From Streptomyces sp. JHA26 (lineage in GTDB: Bacteria; Actinomycetota; Actinomycetes; Streptomycetales; Streptomycetaceae), in assembly GCF_002005565.1 (NCBI RefSeq), contig NZ_BDJC01000007.1:104368-168367 (forward strand): DNA of 64,000 nucleotides. Reading direction: 5' to 3'. The notes below the pieces were generated by a model, which worked only from the letters and a program-made list of their open reading frames with translations, was not told the DNA's origin and made no database searches. Positions 52,349 to 61,387 of this stretch are shown in pieces. The position numbers and the translations under genes are program-made. The stretch's first letter is position 1. The number at the start of each line of letters is the position of its first letter.

Positions 52349-52724
52349 GGCTCCCGGGGAAGCCGGGTCCCGGGCGGTCACCGGCCGGCCCGGTCGCTCC
52401 TTCCGCGCGGCCAGGCCCGCGTCGACGTCCTCGCCCCGCGTCAGGCGGCCGGCGTCGGGCACACCGAGGTCCACGGCCCCGCCGCCACCGGCCCGGCCCC
52501 GCGTACCGTCACCGGTCCCCTCCCCACGGCGGACCTGCCCGGCACGCACGTGCGACGAGCGCTCCGGCCGGCTCCCGTGCCGCCCCCGCACGGCCGGGGT
52601 GTCCCCCGCCGTGCGGGGGCACGGTGCTCCGGCGGCACCTCTGCGTGCTTCCCCCTGTACGCCCGCCGCAGCCGGGCACGTCGGTCGGGGGCCGCCCGGC
52701 GTGGCACGACGGCACGCCCGCACG
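52349..52724. other. Convergent intergenic region
   Basis: About 376 bases between the cold-shock gene and the GntR gene, with both genes ending here. It contains the 13-bp hairpin at 52582-52620. No gene seen. Confidence 0.5.
52582..52620. terminator. 13-bp perfect stem with self-pairing loop
   Basis: GCCCCCGCACGGC (52582-52594) pairs with 52608-52620; the 13-base loop can itself pair GGGG with CCCC. It is one of the strongest stems in the window and lies between convergent genes, so a bidirectional terminator is likely. No T-run. Confidence 0.7.
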
Positions 52725-53468
52725 TCAGTGCGCGGCGACGGTCATCTCGAACGAGTAGCGGGAGGCCCGGTAGACGTGCGACCCGTACTCGACCGGCCTT
52801 CCCGAGCCGTCGAAGGCGGTGCGGGTCATCGTGAGCAGGGTGGCACCGCGGGACTCGTCGAGCAGCGCGGCCTCCGCGGCCGTCGCCCCCCGGGCACCGA
52901 TGGTCTGCTCGGCGGTGCTCAGGGCGACGCCGGACCGGCGCAGCAGCTGGTACAGGCCCCCCTCGGCCAGCGCCTCGAGGGTCAGCTCGACCAGGCCCTC
53001 CGGCAGGTGGTTGCGCAGGAGTGCGATCGGCCGGCCGTCGGCGAGACGCAGCCGCTCGACGGACAGCACCGGCTGCCCCTCCTCCAGACGGAGCGCCGCG
53101 GCGGCCTCCCCCTCGGCCGGGACGGTCTCGATGGACAGCACCTGTGTGGACGGGTGGCGGCCGTCGCGTTCCAGGTCCTCGTAGAGGCTGGTGAGCTCCA
53201 CCTGTCGCCGTATGCGGTTGGTGACGACCTGGGTGCCCACGCCCCGCTTGCGGGCCAGCAGCCCCTTGTTGACGAGGTGCTGCATGGCCTGACGCATCGT
53301 CGGGCGGGACAGCCCGAACTCGTCGGCCATGGTGATCTCGTTGCTCAGCCTGGTGCCGGGCGGCAGCTCACCCGCCTCGATGAGGCTCTGCAGCTGCTGG
53401 GCGAACTGGAAGTACAGGGGGACCGGGCTGCTCCGGTCGATCGTGATCTTCTTCGTGAGCGGTTCCAC
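52725..53468 (-). CDS. GntR-family regulator (HutC/UTRA subfamily)
   Basis: A 247-residue regulator. The winged helix reads FGLSRPTMRQAMQHLVNKGL; the remainder (SLYEDLERDGRHPSTQVLS, then LERDESRG-like) is a UTRA ligand domain that binds small sugars or phosphorylated sugars. It is divergent from a Gfo/Idh/MocA dehydrogenase gene, and the gap holds TGTACGTCT and TATGTCTGAAC boxes. Control of sugar or inositol-type metabolism is likely. Confidence 0.9.
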   Translation of the reverse strand: MEPLTKKITIDRSSPVPLYFQFAQQLQSLIEAGELPPGTRLSNEITMADEFGLSRPTMRQAMQHLVNKGLLARKRGVGTQVVTNRIRRQVELTSLYEDLERDGRHPSTQVLSIETVPAEGEAAAALRLEEGQPVLSVERLRLADGRPIALLRNHLPEGLVELTLEALAEGGLYQLLRRSGVALSTAEQTIGARGATAAEAALLDESRGATLLTMTRTAFDGSGRPVEYGSHVYRASRYSFEMTVAAH

Positions 53469-53524
53469 GTCATCCTCCTGCGCACTGCTTTCGTCGCCCG
53501 TCAGTATGCCCCACTTCCCCTTAA

Positions 53525-53554
53525 GCTCTGTACGTCTTTATGTCTGAACAAAGC
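53525..53554. promoter_or_regulatory. Candidate GntR operator with TGTACGTCT
   Basis: GCTCTGT (53525-53531) and ACAAAGC (53548-53554) are near-inverted arms. Between and across them lie TGTACGTCT (53529-53537) and TCTGAAC (53543-53549), both also found before the GH88 gene at 4627-4646. Confidence 0.45.
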
Positions 53555-53635
53555 CTTGCTCCACTGCTCTCCGGGGGATAGAAAGCACCTGGGCCGCACC
53601 GGCTCCTTTCCACGCCCGCACGAAAGGTTCCGCAC

Positions 53636-54661
53636 ATGCGCATCGGACTCATCGGCACGGGCCGTATCGGCGCGTTCCACGCCTCGACCCTGGCCGCTCT
53701 GCCGGCCGTCACCGGCCTGGTCCTCCACGACCCCGACGAACGCTCCGCCCGCACCGTGGCGGACCGCATCGGGGCGGAGTTCGCCGACGGCCTCGACGCG
53801 CTGTTCGGCGCCGGACCGGACGGGATCGTCATCGCGGCGCCCACCGATTCCCACGCGGAACTGATCCTCGCCGCCCACCGCGCGGGACTGCCCGCCTTCT
53901 GCGAGAAACCGGTCGCCGGCACCCTGGAGGAGACCGACCGGGTGCTGTCCGCGCTGGAGGGCTCCGACGTCCCCCTGCAGATCGGCTTCCAGCGCCGTTT
54001 CGACGCCGGCTACCAGGCGGTGCGCGAGGCCGTCTCGGCCGGCCGGCTCGGCTGGACGCACACCCTGCGGGCCTGCACGTCGGACCCGGCTCCCCCGCAC
54101 CCCGGCTACCTCCCCGGTTCGGGCGGGATCTTCCGCGACTGCTCCGTGCACGACTACGACATCGTCCGCTGGGTGACCGGCCGTGAGGTCACCGAGGTCT
54201 ACGCCACGGGCGCCAACCGCGGCGCGGAGTTCTTCGCCGCCGCCGGAGACGCCGACACCGGCGTCTCCGTGCTCACCCTGGACGACGGCACCCTGGCCAC
54301 CTGCACCACCACCCGCTACAACGGCGCCGGTTACGACGTGCGCCTGGAGGTCTGCGGTTCCCGGGGCACCCTCGTCGCCGGCCTGACCGAGCAGGCGCCC
54401 CTGACCTCGGCCGAGGGGACGACGTGGCCGGCCGGCACCCCGTACCCGGGCTTCATGGAGCGTTTCCGGGACGCCTACCGCGCCGAGCTCACCGCGTTCA
54501 CCGAAGTCGTGGCGGGCGTCCGCCCCAGCCCGTGCACCGGCGAGGACGCCCGCGCCGCCCTCGCCGTCGCCGAGGCCGCCGCCCGCTCGCGGGCCGAGGG
54601 CCGCCCCGTTCCGGTCCCCGCGCCCACGCGTCCCCGTGCGCTCGGCGAACGGCGGGCCTGA
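53636..54661 (+). CDS. Gfo/Idh/MocA-family dehydrogenase (inositol 2-dehydrogenase-like)
   Basis: A 341-residue oxidoreductase. RIGLIGTGRIGAFHASTL binds NAD(P), CEKPVAG carries the conserved Lys, and CSVHDYDIVRW the catalytic His. These match inositol 2-dehydrogenase-type enzymes, though the substrate could be another cyclitol or sugar. Likely controlled by the divergent GntR regulator. No other catabolic gene follows. Confidence 0.9.
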   Translation: MRIGLIGTGRIGAFHASTLAALPAVTGLVLHDPDERSARTVADRIGAEFADGLDALFGAGPDGIVIAAPTDSHAELILAAHRAGLPAFCEKPVAGTLEETDRVLSALEGSDVPLQIGFQRRFDAGYQAVREAVSAGRLGWTHTLRACTSDPAPPHPGYLPGSGGIFRDCSVHDYDIVRWVTGREVTEVYATGANRGAEFFAAAGDADTGVSVLTLDDGTLATCTTTRYNGAGYDVRLEVCGSRGTLVAGLTEQAPLTSAEGTTWPAGTPYPGFMERFRDAYRAELTAFTEVVAGVRPSPCTGEDARAALAVAEAAARSRAEGRPVPVPAPTRPRALGERRA

Positions 54662-54783
54662 GCGGCACGGACGGGGACCGCGGACCGGGCCGCTCACCTG
54701 CGGGCCGGCGCCGCGGGCCCGTCGTACGACGCGGAGCACATCGTCGTGCGGTCGTGCACGGGAACGTGACGGAGACGGCCGCG

Positions 54784-55320
54784 CTACTCGATCAGTACGT
54801 CCGCGGCGATGACCATGAGCCCGATCAACATGTCCACGACCCCCGCCCGGAGGGAGGACAGCCAGCCGAGCCCGGCGGTGCGGGCCGCGGAGACTCCCAG
54901 GCCGAGCAGGGCGACGGTGTTGAACAGCAGGGCCACGTCGACCGCCGTGTCCTCCGTCCACCACCCCGCGACCGCGCCGAGCAGGAGCAGCACGGTGGGC
55001 AGCACGGTGGCGGGCAACGGCCACTCGGCGAGCACCGCCCGCGCCCTGCCGTGCTCGGCCGGCCCCTCGGCGGACGCGCGCCGGGCGATGACGTGCGCGT
55101 ACCCGTGGGCGGCACCCGACGCCAGCGCGGTGAGCAGCACCCACAGCGCGTCCTGGCCGGGATCGGGCGCCTCGCCCGGCACGTCCAGCGCGGCCACCAG
55201 GGCGCTGGCCAGCACCAGGCCGTAGATCCCTCTGAACAGCCAGCGCTCCGCCTGCCGGGGCCGCAGGGCTCCCCTCGGCGCGGTGTCCTCGGGACGGACG
55301 TTGTCGGCGTGGTCGGGCAT
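54784..55320 (-). CDS. Hypothetical five-helix membrane protein
   Basis: A 178-residue integral membrane protein with about five hydrophobic segments between residues 29 and 177 and a charged, Asp/Arg/Pro-rich N-terminus. VASGAAHGYAHV-like and TEDTAVDVALLFNTVALLGLG stand out. I do not recognise the family with confidence. It is divergent from nothing obvious and has its own gap upstream. Confidence 0.7.
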   Translation of the reverse strand: MPDHADNVRPEDTAPRGALRPRQAERWLFRGIYGLVLASALVAALDVPGEAPDPGQDALWVLLTALASGAAHGYAHVIARRASAEGPAEHGRARAVLAEWPLPATVLPTVLLLLGAVAGWWTEDTAVDVALLFNTVALLGLGVSAARTAGLGWLSSLRAGVVDMLIGLMVIAADVLIE

Positions 55321-55362
55321 CGCATCGCCTCGGTGCGGGAGGAGGACGGGGTCACCACATGC

Positions 55363-55602
55363 TCACGTGCGCGTCGTCACGGGGCACGGCGCCACGCGGG
55401 CCGGGGCGCTCGCCGCCACCCACCGGTCGTGTTCCTCCTCGCCCTCGACGAAGCGGGACGCCACGCCGCTGACCTGCACCCGGTCGAAGGGACCGGCGGC
55501 ATCGGCGTGCGACAGGTACGCGCGGGGAGCGCGGCGCGGGTTCTCCTGCTCCACCCGGCCCGCCGACGTGTCGAAGGCCGGCGGGGGCTCGCCACCGGGC
55601 AC
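55363..55602 (-). CDS. Small hypothetical protein
   Basis: A 79-residue frame from GTG 55602. Nearly all third codon positions are G or C, which supports real coding in this genome. The product is soluble and charged (VEQENPRRAPRAYLSHADA, VEGEEEHDRWVAAS) with no recognised family. No strong ribosome binding site is visible and the frame is open upstream, so it may be the remains of a longer gene. Confidence 0.35.
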   Translation of the reverse strand: MPGGEPPPAFDTSAGRVEQENPRRAPRAYLSHADAAGPFDRVQVSGVASRFVEGEEEHDRWVAASAPARVAPCPVTTRT

Positions 55603-55639
55603 GGACGGCTTCGTCGAAGGTCGCGGTCGTTCCGCGAGG

Positions 55640-55972
55640 CTACCGACCGTGGTCAGCGGGGTCGTGGTCCCGGGTGAGTGACTGTTCGGTCCAGATGACT
55701 TTGCCGTGTCTCGTGTAGCGCACGCCCCACCGATCGGCGAGCTGGGCGACGAGGAACAGGCCGCGTCCGCCCTCGTCGAACTCGGCCGCCTGGACCACGC
55801 GCGGTGCGGTGCTGCTCGCGTCGCGCACCTCGCAGATCAGGACATGGCGCCGGAGGAGCCGAACGGTGACGGGCGGCGCGCCGTACCGGACGGCGTTCGT
55901 GATCAGTTCGCTGAGGATGAGTTCCGTGGTGAAACCCGTGTCGTCGAGTTCCCAGTTCTCCAGTTGCCGCAT
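55640..55972 (-). CDS. HATPase_c (anti-sigma factor/RsbW-like) ATP-binding protein
   Basis: About 110 residues. ELILSELITNAVRYG is the N box, CEVRDASSTAPR the G1 box, and GGRGLFLVAQLADRWGVRYT the G2 box of the RsbW/SpoIIAB-type ATPase. The domain lacks its usual first helix and strand: the frame runs on upstream as VRARCMRQLENW with no start codon before the adjacent gene. It is therefore short by about 25 residues compared with relatives and may be a truncated gene. Confidence 0.6.
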   Translation of the reverse strand: MRQLENWELDDTGFTTELILSELITNAVRYGAPPVTVRLLRRHVLICEVRDASSTAPRVVQAAEFDEGGRGLFLVAQLADRWGVRYTRHGKVIWTEQSLTRDHDPADHGR

Positions 55973-56016
55973 GCACCGGGCACGGACGGCGCCGGCCGCC
56001 GGGGCCGGTGGCGGTG

Positions 56017-56439
56017 TCAGCGGGCGACGGCCTCGACGGCGGCCGGGTCCTCGCCGGTCAGTTCCGCGATGCGGTGCGCCGGCACACCGGCCGCCAGCGC
56101 GCGGGTGAGCAGTGCTTCGCGGCCGTCCGTACAGGAACGGTAGGCCAGCAGCTCCTCCTCCAGCCGTGCGACGTCCTCCGGTGCCGCACGGTGGCGCAGA
56201 CGGCTCAGCTCCTCCTCCCCGAGGGGAACGGGCAGCCGCTCGACGTCCTCGGGGATGGCCCGCGTCTCCTCCGGCGGCAGCAGGCGCAGCGCGGGGGAAG
56301 AGGCGGTGACGCCCTGCGCGTCGAGCCAGGCGCGCACGGCGGGGGTCTGCATACAGGCCAGGTCCCCGAGGGCCGCGGGGGGCGTCCCGAGCATCGAGGC
56401 CGGGTCGTTCAGCAGGACGAGGTAGGCGTCGTCGGTCAT
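56017..56439 (-). CDS. DUF6003-like protein
   Basis: A 140-residue protein from the ATG at 56437-56439 (AGGAACC upstream). It begins DDAYLVLLNDPASMLGT and contains LLPPEETRAIPEDVERLPVPL and LLTRALAAGVPAHRIAELTG. This is a small acidic family common in Streptomyces that ends in a helix-turn-helix-like segment. I assign DUF6003 from recollection of the sequence pattern. Function unknown. Confidence 0.7.
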   Translation of the reverse strand: MTDDAYLVLLNDPASMLGTPPAALGDLACMQTPAVRAWLDAQGVTASSPALRLLPPEETRAIPEDVERLPVPLGEEELSRLRHRAAPEDVARLEEELLAYRSCTDGREALLTRALAAGVPAHRIAELTGEDPAAVEAVAR

Positions 56440-56589
56440 GCGTGGTTCCTCACAAGGGTGGACGGTCGGCTCCGCAGGCTTCCCTCTACCCGCTGCGGAC
56501 GGCCTCACCGCGGTGACGTCCCGCGGCGGACCGCCCCGGCCCCCGTCCCGGTGGGCCCGGTCCGGCGGGCGTGGGTGGAGGGCCGTGGG

Positions 56590-56862
56590 TCAGCCGATGT
56601 TCCAGGTGAAGCTGCCGCCGTTGCCGGCCGCGACGGCGAGCATCACGATCATGAGGACGATGTCGGCCACTCCGAGGCCGATGTCCCACTTCGCCATCGT
56701 GGAGCCGGTCCGGTGCAGCGCCACGGCGCCGAAGACGATGGCCAGCGGACCCAGGACGATCGGCAGGATGAACAGGCCGACGATGCCGCAGACCAGTCCC
56801 GCGATCGCCAGTCCGCTCGTCCCGCTCGTCTTGTGCGCACCCGCTCGGCTGTAGGACGACAT
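56590..56862 (-). CDS. DUF4190-like two-helix membrane protein
   Basis: A 90-residue protein with two long hydrophobic segments (LAIAGLVCGIVGLFILPIVL and IGLGVADIVLMIVMLAVAA) around LAIVFGAVALHRTGSTMAKW, as in DUF4190 proteins. The second ATG at 56862 is preferred over 56868 because GGGAG then lies 6 bases upstream. Function unknown. Confidence 0.78.
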   Translation of the reverse strand: MSSYSRAGAHKTSGTSGLAIAGLVCGIVGLFILPIVLGPLAIVFGAVALHRTGSTMAKWDIGLGVADIVLMIVMLAVAAGNGGSFTWNIG

Positions 56863-57345
56863 CGTCATCTCCCAGATGGTCGTGGTGGGCGTCTTTCGCC
56901 CTTCCGGTTCCTTCCTGGTTGCCCGTCCCGGCCGGGACATGCCTGCGACGGTCGGCCAAGTGCTGCCGCGCGACGGGGAGTTGCCGGGCCGGTGGCGGGT
57001 GGCGGGGGCGAGGGCCGGTCCGGTGACCGGTGTGCAACCGGGGGCCCGGTCGACCGCGGTCAGCAGGTCCTCGGAGGGCCTCACGCCGGAGGCGGCGGCA
57101 TGCGCGTGGACCTGCTGCGGACGCACGGCGCACCCGGGCTGCGGGTACGACGTCACCGGCGCACCCTGGAGACAGGGCGAGCGCCCGGGGGTCGCGCACC
57201 CGCCGCTCGGCGCGGGTGGCCGACGGGTGACCGTGCACGGTCGGCTCCTCGGCCCCGCGCACAGTGACCGGGGCGTCGCGGGCTCCTGCACCGTGCCGGT
57301 CCCGGCCGCCCGCCCCGGCGTTTCCCATTCGCGAGGTGATCGACC
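56863..57345. other. Intergenic region, no gene seen
   Basis: About 480 bases between the DUF4190 and DUF6381 genes, which point away from each other. The long frames crossing it have no start signal or family resemblance. It should contain both promoters. No repeat was noticed. Confidence 0.4.
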
Positions 57346-57534
57346 ATGAGCTCAGACGAAACACGCGAGCGGCTGCGGCAGATGCGGGAGAAGGCCGAGA
57401 ACCTGGCCGACGCCGCGGAGCGGACCGACGATCCGCAGCAGCGGGCCCGTCTTCAGGAGAAGGCGCGCTCGCTGCGGTCCCGGTGCGAGCAGGAGAGCGG
57501 CATGCGCAGCGGGGACATCTATCCCTCGGAGTAG
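57346..57534 (+). CDS. DUF6381-like small coiled protein
   Basis: A 62-residue, highly charged helical protein (TRERLRQMREKAENLADAAE, DDPQQRARLQEKARSLRSRC). The sequence fits the DUF6381 small proteins of Streptomyces. GAGGTGAT lies upstream of the ATG. Function unknown; a coiled-coil partner protein is plausible. Confidence 0.72.
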   Translation: MSSDETRERLRQMREKAENLADAAERTDDPQQRARLQEKARSLRSRCEQESGMRSGDIYPSE

Positions 57535-57738
57535 AGGGACCGGCCGGGGTGAGGCGGTCCCCGCCCCGGCCACGGGGCCGGTCGCCGACGGCGTCGCCGC
57601 CGCCCGGGCCGCCGGGCGTACGTTCCGGACCGCGCGGGGCGGCGGGCAGCGCGTCGACCAGGATCCGGGCGTCCCCTCGGGCAGGGTGGGGGCGCCTCTC
57701 CGCCGGAGGGGCGAGCAGGCGCGGTCCCTGGAGGTCTC

Positions 57739-58149
57739 ATGCGCATCCGTCTCGTCGCAGCCCTCGGCTCCACGGCGCTGGCTGCCACCGCTCTGGCGGG
57801 TGCTCCCGCCGCCGAGGCCCGGGCCGCGGCCGCCGAGCACTTCCGCGTGGCGGTCGGAAACACGTGGACCGACGGCACCGTCACCTTCTACAACCGCTCG
57901 GTTCTCGTGGAGGGCGTCCACAGGTCGGTCAGCGCCGCCAACCGCATGACCTGCCGCAACACCCTGGCGAGGACGGTCAACGCGTCCGGCCCCATGGTCA
58001 GCAAGGTCTCCAGCGACATCGCCTGCGGCAACACCCGGAAGTTCAGCTTCGTCGTGCGGGCGGACCGCCCCGGCGGGGCCACCGCCGTGGAGGTCTGCCT
58101 CACCGACGCCAACAGCACGGAGCTGAAGTGCCATGTCGTCCTGTCGTGA
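57739..58149 (+). CDS. Secreted hypothetical protein
   Basis: A 136-residue exported protein. The signal RIRLVAALGSTALAATALAG ends near AEARA. The mature domain has four cysteines (MTCRNTLA, IACGNTRK, VCLTDA, KCHVV) that can make two disulfides, and beta-rich sequence. Family not recognised. It stands alone in front of a convergent regulator gene. Confidence 0.78.
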   Translation: MRIRLVAALGSTALAATALAGAPAAEARAAAAEHFRVAVGNTWTDGTVTFYNRSVLVEGVHRSVSAANRMTCRNTLARTVNASGPMVSKVSSDIACGNTRKFSFVVRADRPGGATAVEVCLTDANSTELKCHVVLS

Positions 58150-58184
58150 CCTCCCGGCGGCCCGGTCCCACCGCCGGCTCCCGG

Positions 58185-59216
58185 TCACGGCCCGCCGGTC
58201 CTGCCGTCCGGTCCGGCGCCGCCCGGTTCCGGCCCCTGGTCGTCGCCGCCGGTCCCCGAGGCCCTGACGAGCACTTCCCCGGCCGCCGTCCGGGCGTACA
58301 GCACCGACCGCCCGGCCCGCCACCGCCGCACCAGCCCCGCGTCCAGCAGCACCCGCAGGTGTCCGCCCACCGATCCCAGCCCCTTGCCGGTCACGGCGAC
58401 CAGCTGCGTCGTGCTCATGGGGGTCCCGAGCAGCATCAGCAGTCCGGCCCGCACGGTGCCGACGAGCGCCCCGAGCGCGGCCGGGACCGGGCGCCGGTCG
58501 TGATCGTCGGCGAGCACCCCGAGGCACGGGTAGACGACGGCGTACCGTTCCTGCCCCTCCCACGACACCCAACCGGTCCTCGGCGTGACCGGCATGAACA
58601 GCAGGTCGGCCCCGTCGGCGATCTCCCGCGGCGGGTAGGCGTTCGGGTTGACCTGGAGGCGGCTCTCCCCGATCCACCGCGCCCCCGGCTTCAGGGAGTC
58701 CAGCACGGCCGCCCAGCCGCCCCGGCCCACCTGCGCCGTCCGGGCGATCACGTCGGCCTCCAGGATGCGTCGCCGGCGCTCCCAGTACGGCCGTACGGTC
58801 TCGTCCCAGACGTACGTCAGAAGCGCGGTCGCCCGCTCGGGCAGGTCGTCCCGCTCCAGGGCGGCGGGGAGCGGGCCGCCCAGAGACACACGGAGGTCGG
58901 CCCGGGCCTGCCCGGCCCCGGTCGCCCGCACCCGGGCCACGGTCTCCTCGAAGCTCTCGCCGATGCGTGAGGTGGGGCAGAAGAAGTCGGCGATCCAGGA
59001 GGTGCCGAGCGCCGCCCGCACGAGCGGGGCGGCCACCGGGTCGGCCGTGAGGCGCGCCCGGTAGCCGGGCAGGTGCGCGTGCAGCCAGGTCTCCTCGCCC
59101 CGGTGGGCGCCCGTCCCCGCGTGCAGCAGTTTCAGGCTCGCGAACGTCTCGGCGAACGGCGAGAGCACGAACCGGCTGCGGGCGAGGGTGTCGGTGCCGA
59201 TCTGCCACAAGCCCAT
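58185..59216 (-). CDS. ArsR-family winged-helix regulator
   Basis: A 343-residue protein from ATG 59214-59216. The last 100 residues hold an ArsR winged helix (STTQLVAVTGKGLGSVGGHLRVL, LVRRWRAGRSVLYARTAAG). The 230-residue N-terminal part (RLTADPVAAPLV, WDETVRPYWERRRRILEADV) is shared with a Streptomyces subgroup of DUF5937-like ArsR proteins. Divergent by 67 bases from an MFS gene it probably controls. Confidence 0.85.
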   Translation of the reverse strand: MGLWQIGTDTLARSRFVLSPFAETFASLKLLHAGTGAHRGEETWLHAHLPGYRARLTADPVAAPLVRAALGTSWIADFFCPTSRIGESFEETVARVRATGAGQARADLRVSLGGPLPAALERDDLPERATALLTYVWDETVRPYWERRRRILEADVIARTAQVGRGGWAAVLDSLKPGARWIGESRLQVNPNAYPPREIADGADLLFMPVTPRTGWVSWEGQERYAVVYPCLGVLADDHDRRPVPAALGALVGTVRAGLLMLLGTPMSTTQLVAVTGKGLGSVGGHLRVLLDAGLVRRWRAGRSVLYARTAAGEVLVRASGTGGDDQGPEPGGAGPDGRTGGP

Positions 59217-59283
59217 GCGGACGACCTTTCGTGTGTCGGCGAAACAGTACCCACGCTCCCCGGCCGGTCCGAGACTGCGACGC

Positions 59284-60501
59284 ATGCGCAGCTACCGTTC
59301 CCTGTTCCGCACTCCGGAGTTCACTCCGTTCCTGCTCTCCTTCGCCGTCTTCGCCGCGGCCCAGACGATCGGCGGTCTGGCCCTCGGCACGCTGGTGTAC
59401 CGGGCCACCGGCTCCCCGTTCCTGTCGGCGGTGAGCATGTTCGGCCCGCAGCTGGCGCAGGTGCTGGGCGGTGCGTTCCTGCTCTCGGGCGCCGACCGGC
59501 TGCCCCCGCGGGCGGTGCTGTGCGGTCTCGGGCTCGCCTTCGCGGCCGGTTCCGCGGTGCTGGCGCTGCCCGGTCTGCCCGTCGGGGCGGTCTTCGCGGT
59601 CGTCCTGGTGCAGGGCCTGGTCGCGTCGCTGGGCGGAGGGGTGCGCGGGGGCCTGATCAACGAGATCCTGTCCAAGGACGGCTACGTCCTGGGGCGTTCG
59701 GTGTACAACATGCTCTGGGGCCTGGTGCAGACGGCCGGTTTCGCGGCGGGCGGCGCGCTGCTGGTGTTCCTGTCCCCCCGGGCCTGTCTGCTGCTCGCGG
59801 CGGCGGCCTACGCGGTGTCGGCCCTCGTCACCCGGCTGGGTCTCACGGCCCGGCCCCCGCGTTCCCCGGGCCGCCCCTCCCTCTCGGCCTCCTGGCGCGC
59901 CAACGCCGTCCTGTGGTCCTCACGCCCCCGTCGCCTGACGTACCTCGGCCTGTGGGTCCCCAACGGCCTGATCGTCGGAAGCGATTCGCTCTACGTCTCC
60001 TACGCCCCCGAGTCCGCGGGCATGCTGTACGCGTCGGGGGCGCTGGGCATGTTCGTGGGTGACCTGGCGGTGGGCCGTCTGGTGCCGGTCGCGTTGCGCC
60101 CCCGTCTGGCGACGCCGCTGCGCCTGCTGCTGGCCGTTCCCTACCTGTTCTTCGTGCTGCGGCCGGGGGTGGCGCCGTCGGCGGTGGCGGTCACCGTCGC
60201 CTCCGTCGGCTTCGCCGCGAGCCTGGTCCTCCAGGAACGTCTGATGCAGCTCACCCCCGACGACCTCGCGGGCCAGGCTCTCGGCCTGCACGCCACCGGC
60301 ATGGCCGCCCTGCAGGGCCTCGGCACCGTCCTCGCGGGCACACTGGCCCAACTGACCTCACCGGCCGCGGCGATCACCCTGATGGCGACCGCGTCCGCCA
60401 CCGTGACCCTGGTCCTCGCCGCACTGGGACGCCGCGGGGAACGCCGCCCGGCCGCCGCCGGTACGCGGGCCGGAGTCCCGGCGGAGAGTCCGGCGGAGTG
60501 A
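59284..60501 (+). CDS. MFS transporter
   Basis: A 405-residue protein with 12 predicted hydrophobic segments. It begins RSYRSLFRTPEFTPFLLSFA, a usual start for actinobacterial MFS exporters. The loop between helices 2 and 3 (LSGADRLPPRAVLCGL) lacks the strict GxxxDRxGRR form. Efflux of an unknown compound, controlled by the divergent ArsR protein, is likely. Confidence 0.85.
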   Translation: MRSYRSLFRTPEFTPFLLSFAVFAAAQTIGGLALGTLVYRATGSPFLSAVSMFGPQLAQVLGGAFLLSGADRLPPRAVLCGLGLAFAAGSAVLALPGLPVGAVFAVVLVQGLVASLGGGVRGGLINEILSKDGYVLGRSVYNMLWGLVQTAGFAAGGALLVFLSPRACLLLAAAAYAVSALVTRLGLTARPPRSPGRPSLSASWRANAVLWSSRPRRLTYLGLWVPNGLIVGSDSLYVSYAPESAGMLYASGALGMFVGDLAVGRLVPVALRPRLATPLRLLLAVPYLFFVLRPGVAPSAVAVTVASVGFAASLVLQERLMQLTPDDLAGQALGLHATGMAALQGLGTVLAGTLAQLTSPAAAITLMATASATVTLVLAALGRRGERRPAAAGTRAGVPAESPAE

Positions 60502-60658
60502 CGTCCGAAGCCCCGCCGGGCCCGCCCGCTGCCGCTGGGCTCGCGCCGGGGGCGGACGGGGAGGACGGCCTGCTCGACCCCCTGCCGCGGCACTGCCGGC
60601 ATCCGGCCGTCGCCCGGCGGGCGGGGGCGGCGGGCCGTGAGGCGGGGCTACGGGGCGG

Positions 60659-61234
60659 TCAGTGGAGGGTGGGGCGGTAGACGAGTTCCTGGATGTGGCC
60701 GTCGAGGGTCCTGTGCTCGAGCAGTTCCAGGTCGAAGTCGGCCGCGTCCCGGAAGATCGGGTCGAGTCCGGTCCGGCCGGTGATGACGGGGAAGAGCGTC
60801 ACCTGCAGGCGGTCGACCAGGCCGGCGGCCATCAGGGCCCGGTTCATCGACAGGCTGCCGTGCGAGCGCAGCGGCACGTCGGACTCCTCCTTGAGCCGGG
60901 CGACCACGTCGACGGCGTCACCATGGGCGACGGTCGCGTCCGGCCAGTCGAGGGGGCCTTCCAGCGTCGTCGACACCACCGTCGCCGGCAGGCTGCGCAT
61001 CCTGGTGACCCAGGGGTCACGCACGTCGGACTCCTCGGTGCTCGCGGCCAGCATCTGGGTGAACAGCCGGTACGTGGCGGCCCCGAAGACCATCCGCTGG
61101 TCCGTGTCGTACAACGCGAGGCGGTGGTCGAGCAGTTCGGGGCCCTGCTTGCCCCAGTAGCCGGTCCAGTCGCCGCCGGCGGCGCCGTAGCCGTCGAGGC
61201 TGGTGAAGACGTCGAAGGTGTAGGTCGCGGTCAT
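60659..61234 (-). CDS. Dihydrofolate-reductase-fold (RibD C-terminal-like) protein
   Basis: A 191-residue protein from ATG 61232-61234 with GAGGAG upstream. TATYTFDVFTSLDGYGAAGG, MVFGAATYRL, LRSHGSLSMNRALMAAGLVD and LFPVITGRTGLDPIF are the blocks of YyaP/RibD-like DHFR-fold proteins. They bind NADPH and reduce unknown substrates. Convergent with the MFS gene. Confidence 0.9.
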   Translation of the reverse strand: MTATYTFDVFTSLDGYGAAGGDWTGYWGKQGPELLDHRLALYDTDQRMVFGAATYRLFTQMLAASTEESDVRDPWVTRMRSLPATVVSTTLEGPLDWPDATVAHGDAVDVVARLKEESDVPLRSHGSLSMNRALMAAGLVDRLQVTLFPVITGRTGLDPIFRDAADFDLELLEHRTLDGHIQELVYRPTLH

Positions 61235-61387
61235 GGTGTGCTCCTCGGGTGGGCTTCGGCAACCGTCACACCCGTGGGGACCCGGCACCGCGCCGGAACT
61301 CATCGCCGTTCCACCACCGGTGGTCACGATCACTCGCAGGGCGTAAGGTGAACGGACGTTCGAGAGAACGCTTCAGCGGGGGACGGG

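Noticed and set aside
60509..60649. 9-bp inverted repeat AGCCCCGCC/GGCGGGGCT as terminator
   Set aside because: The 123-base separation is too large for a simple stem and such words are common in this GC-rich DNA.
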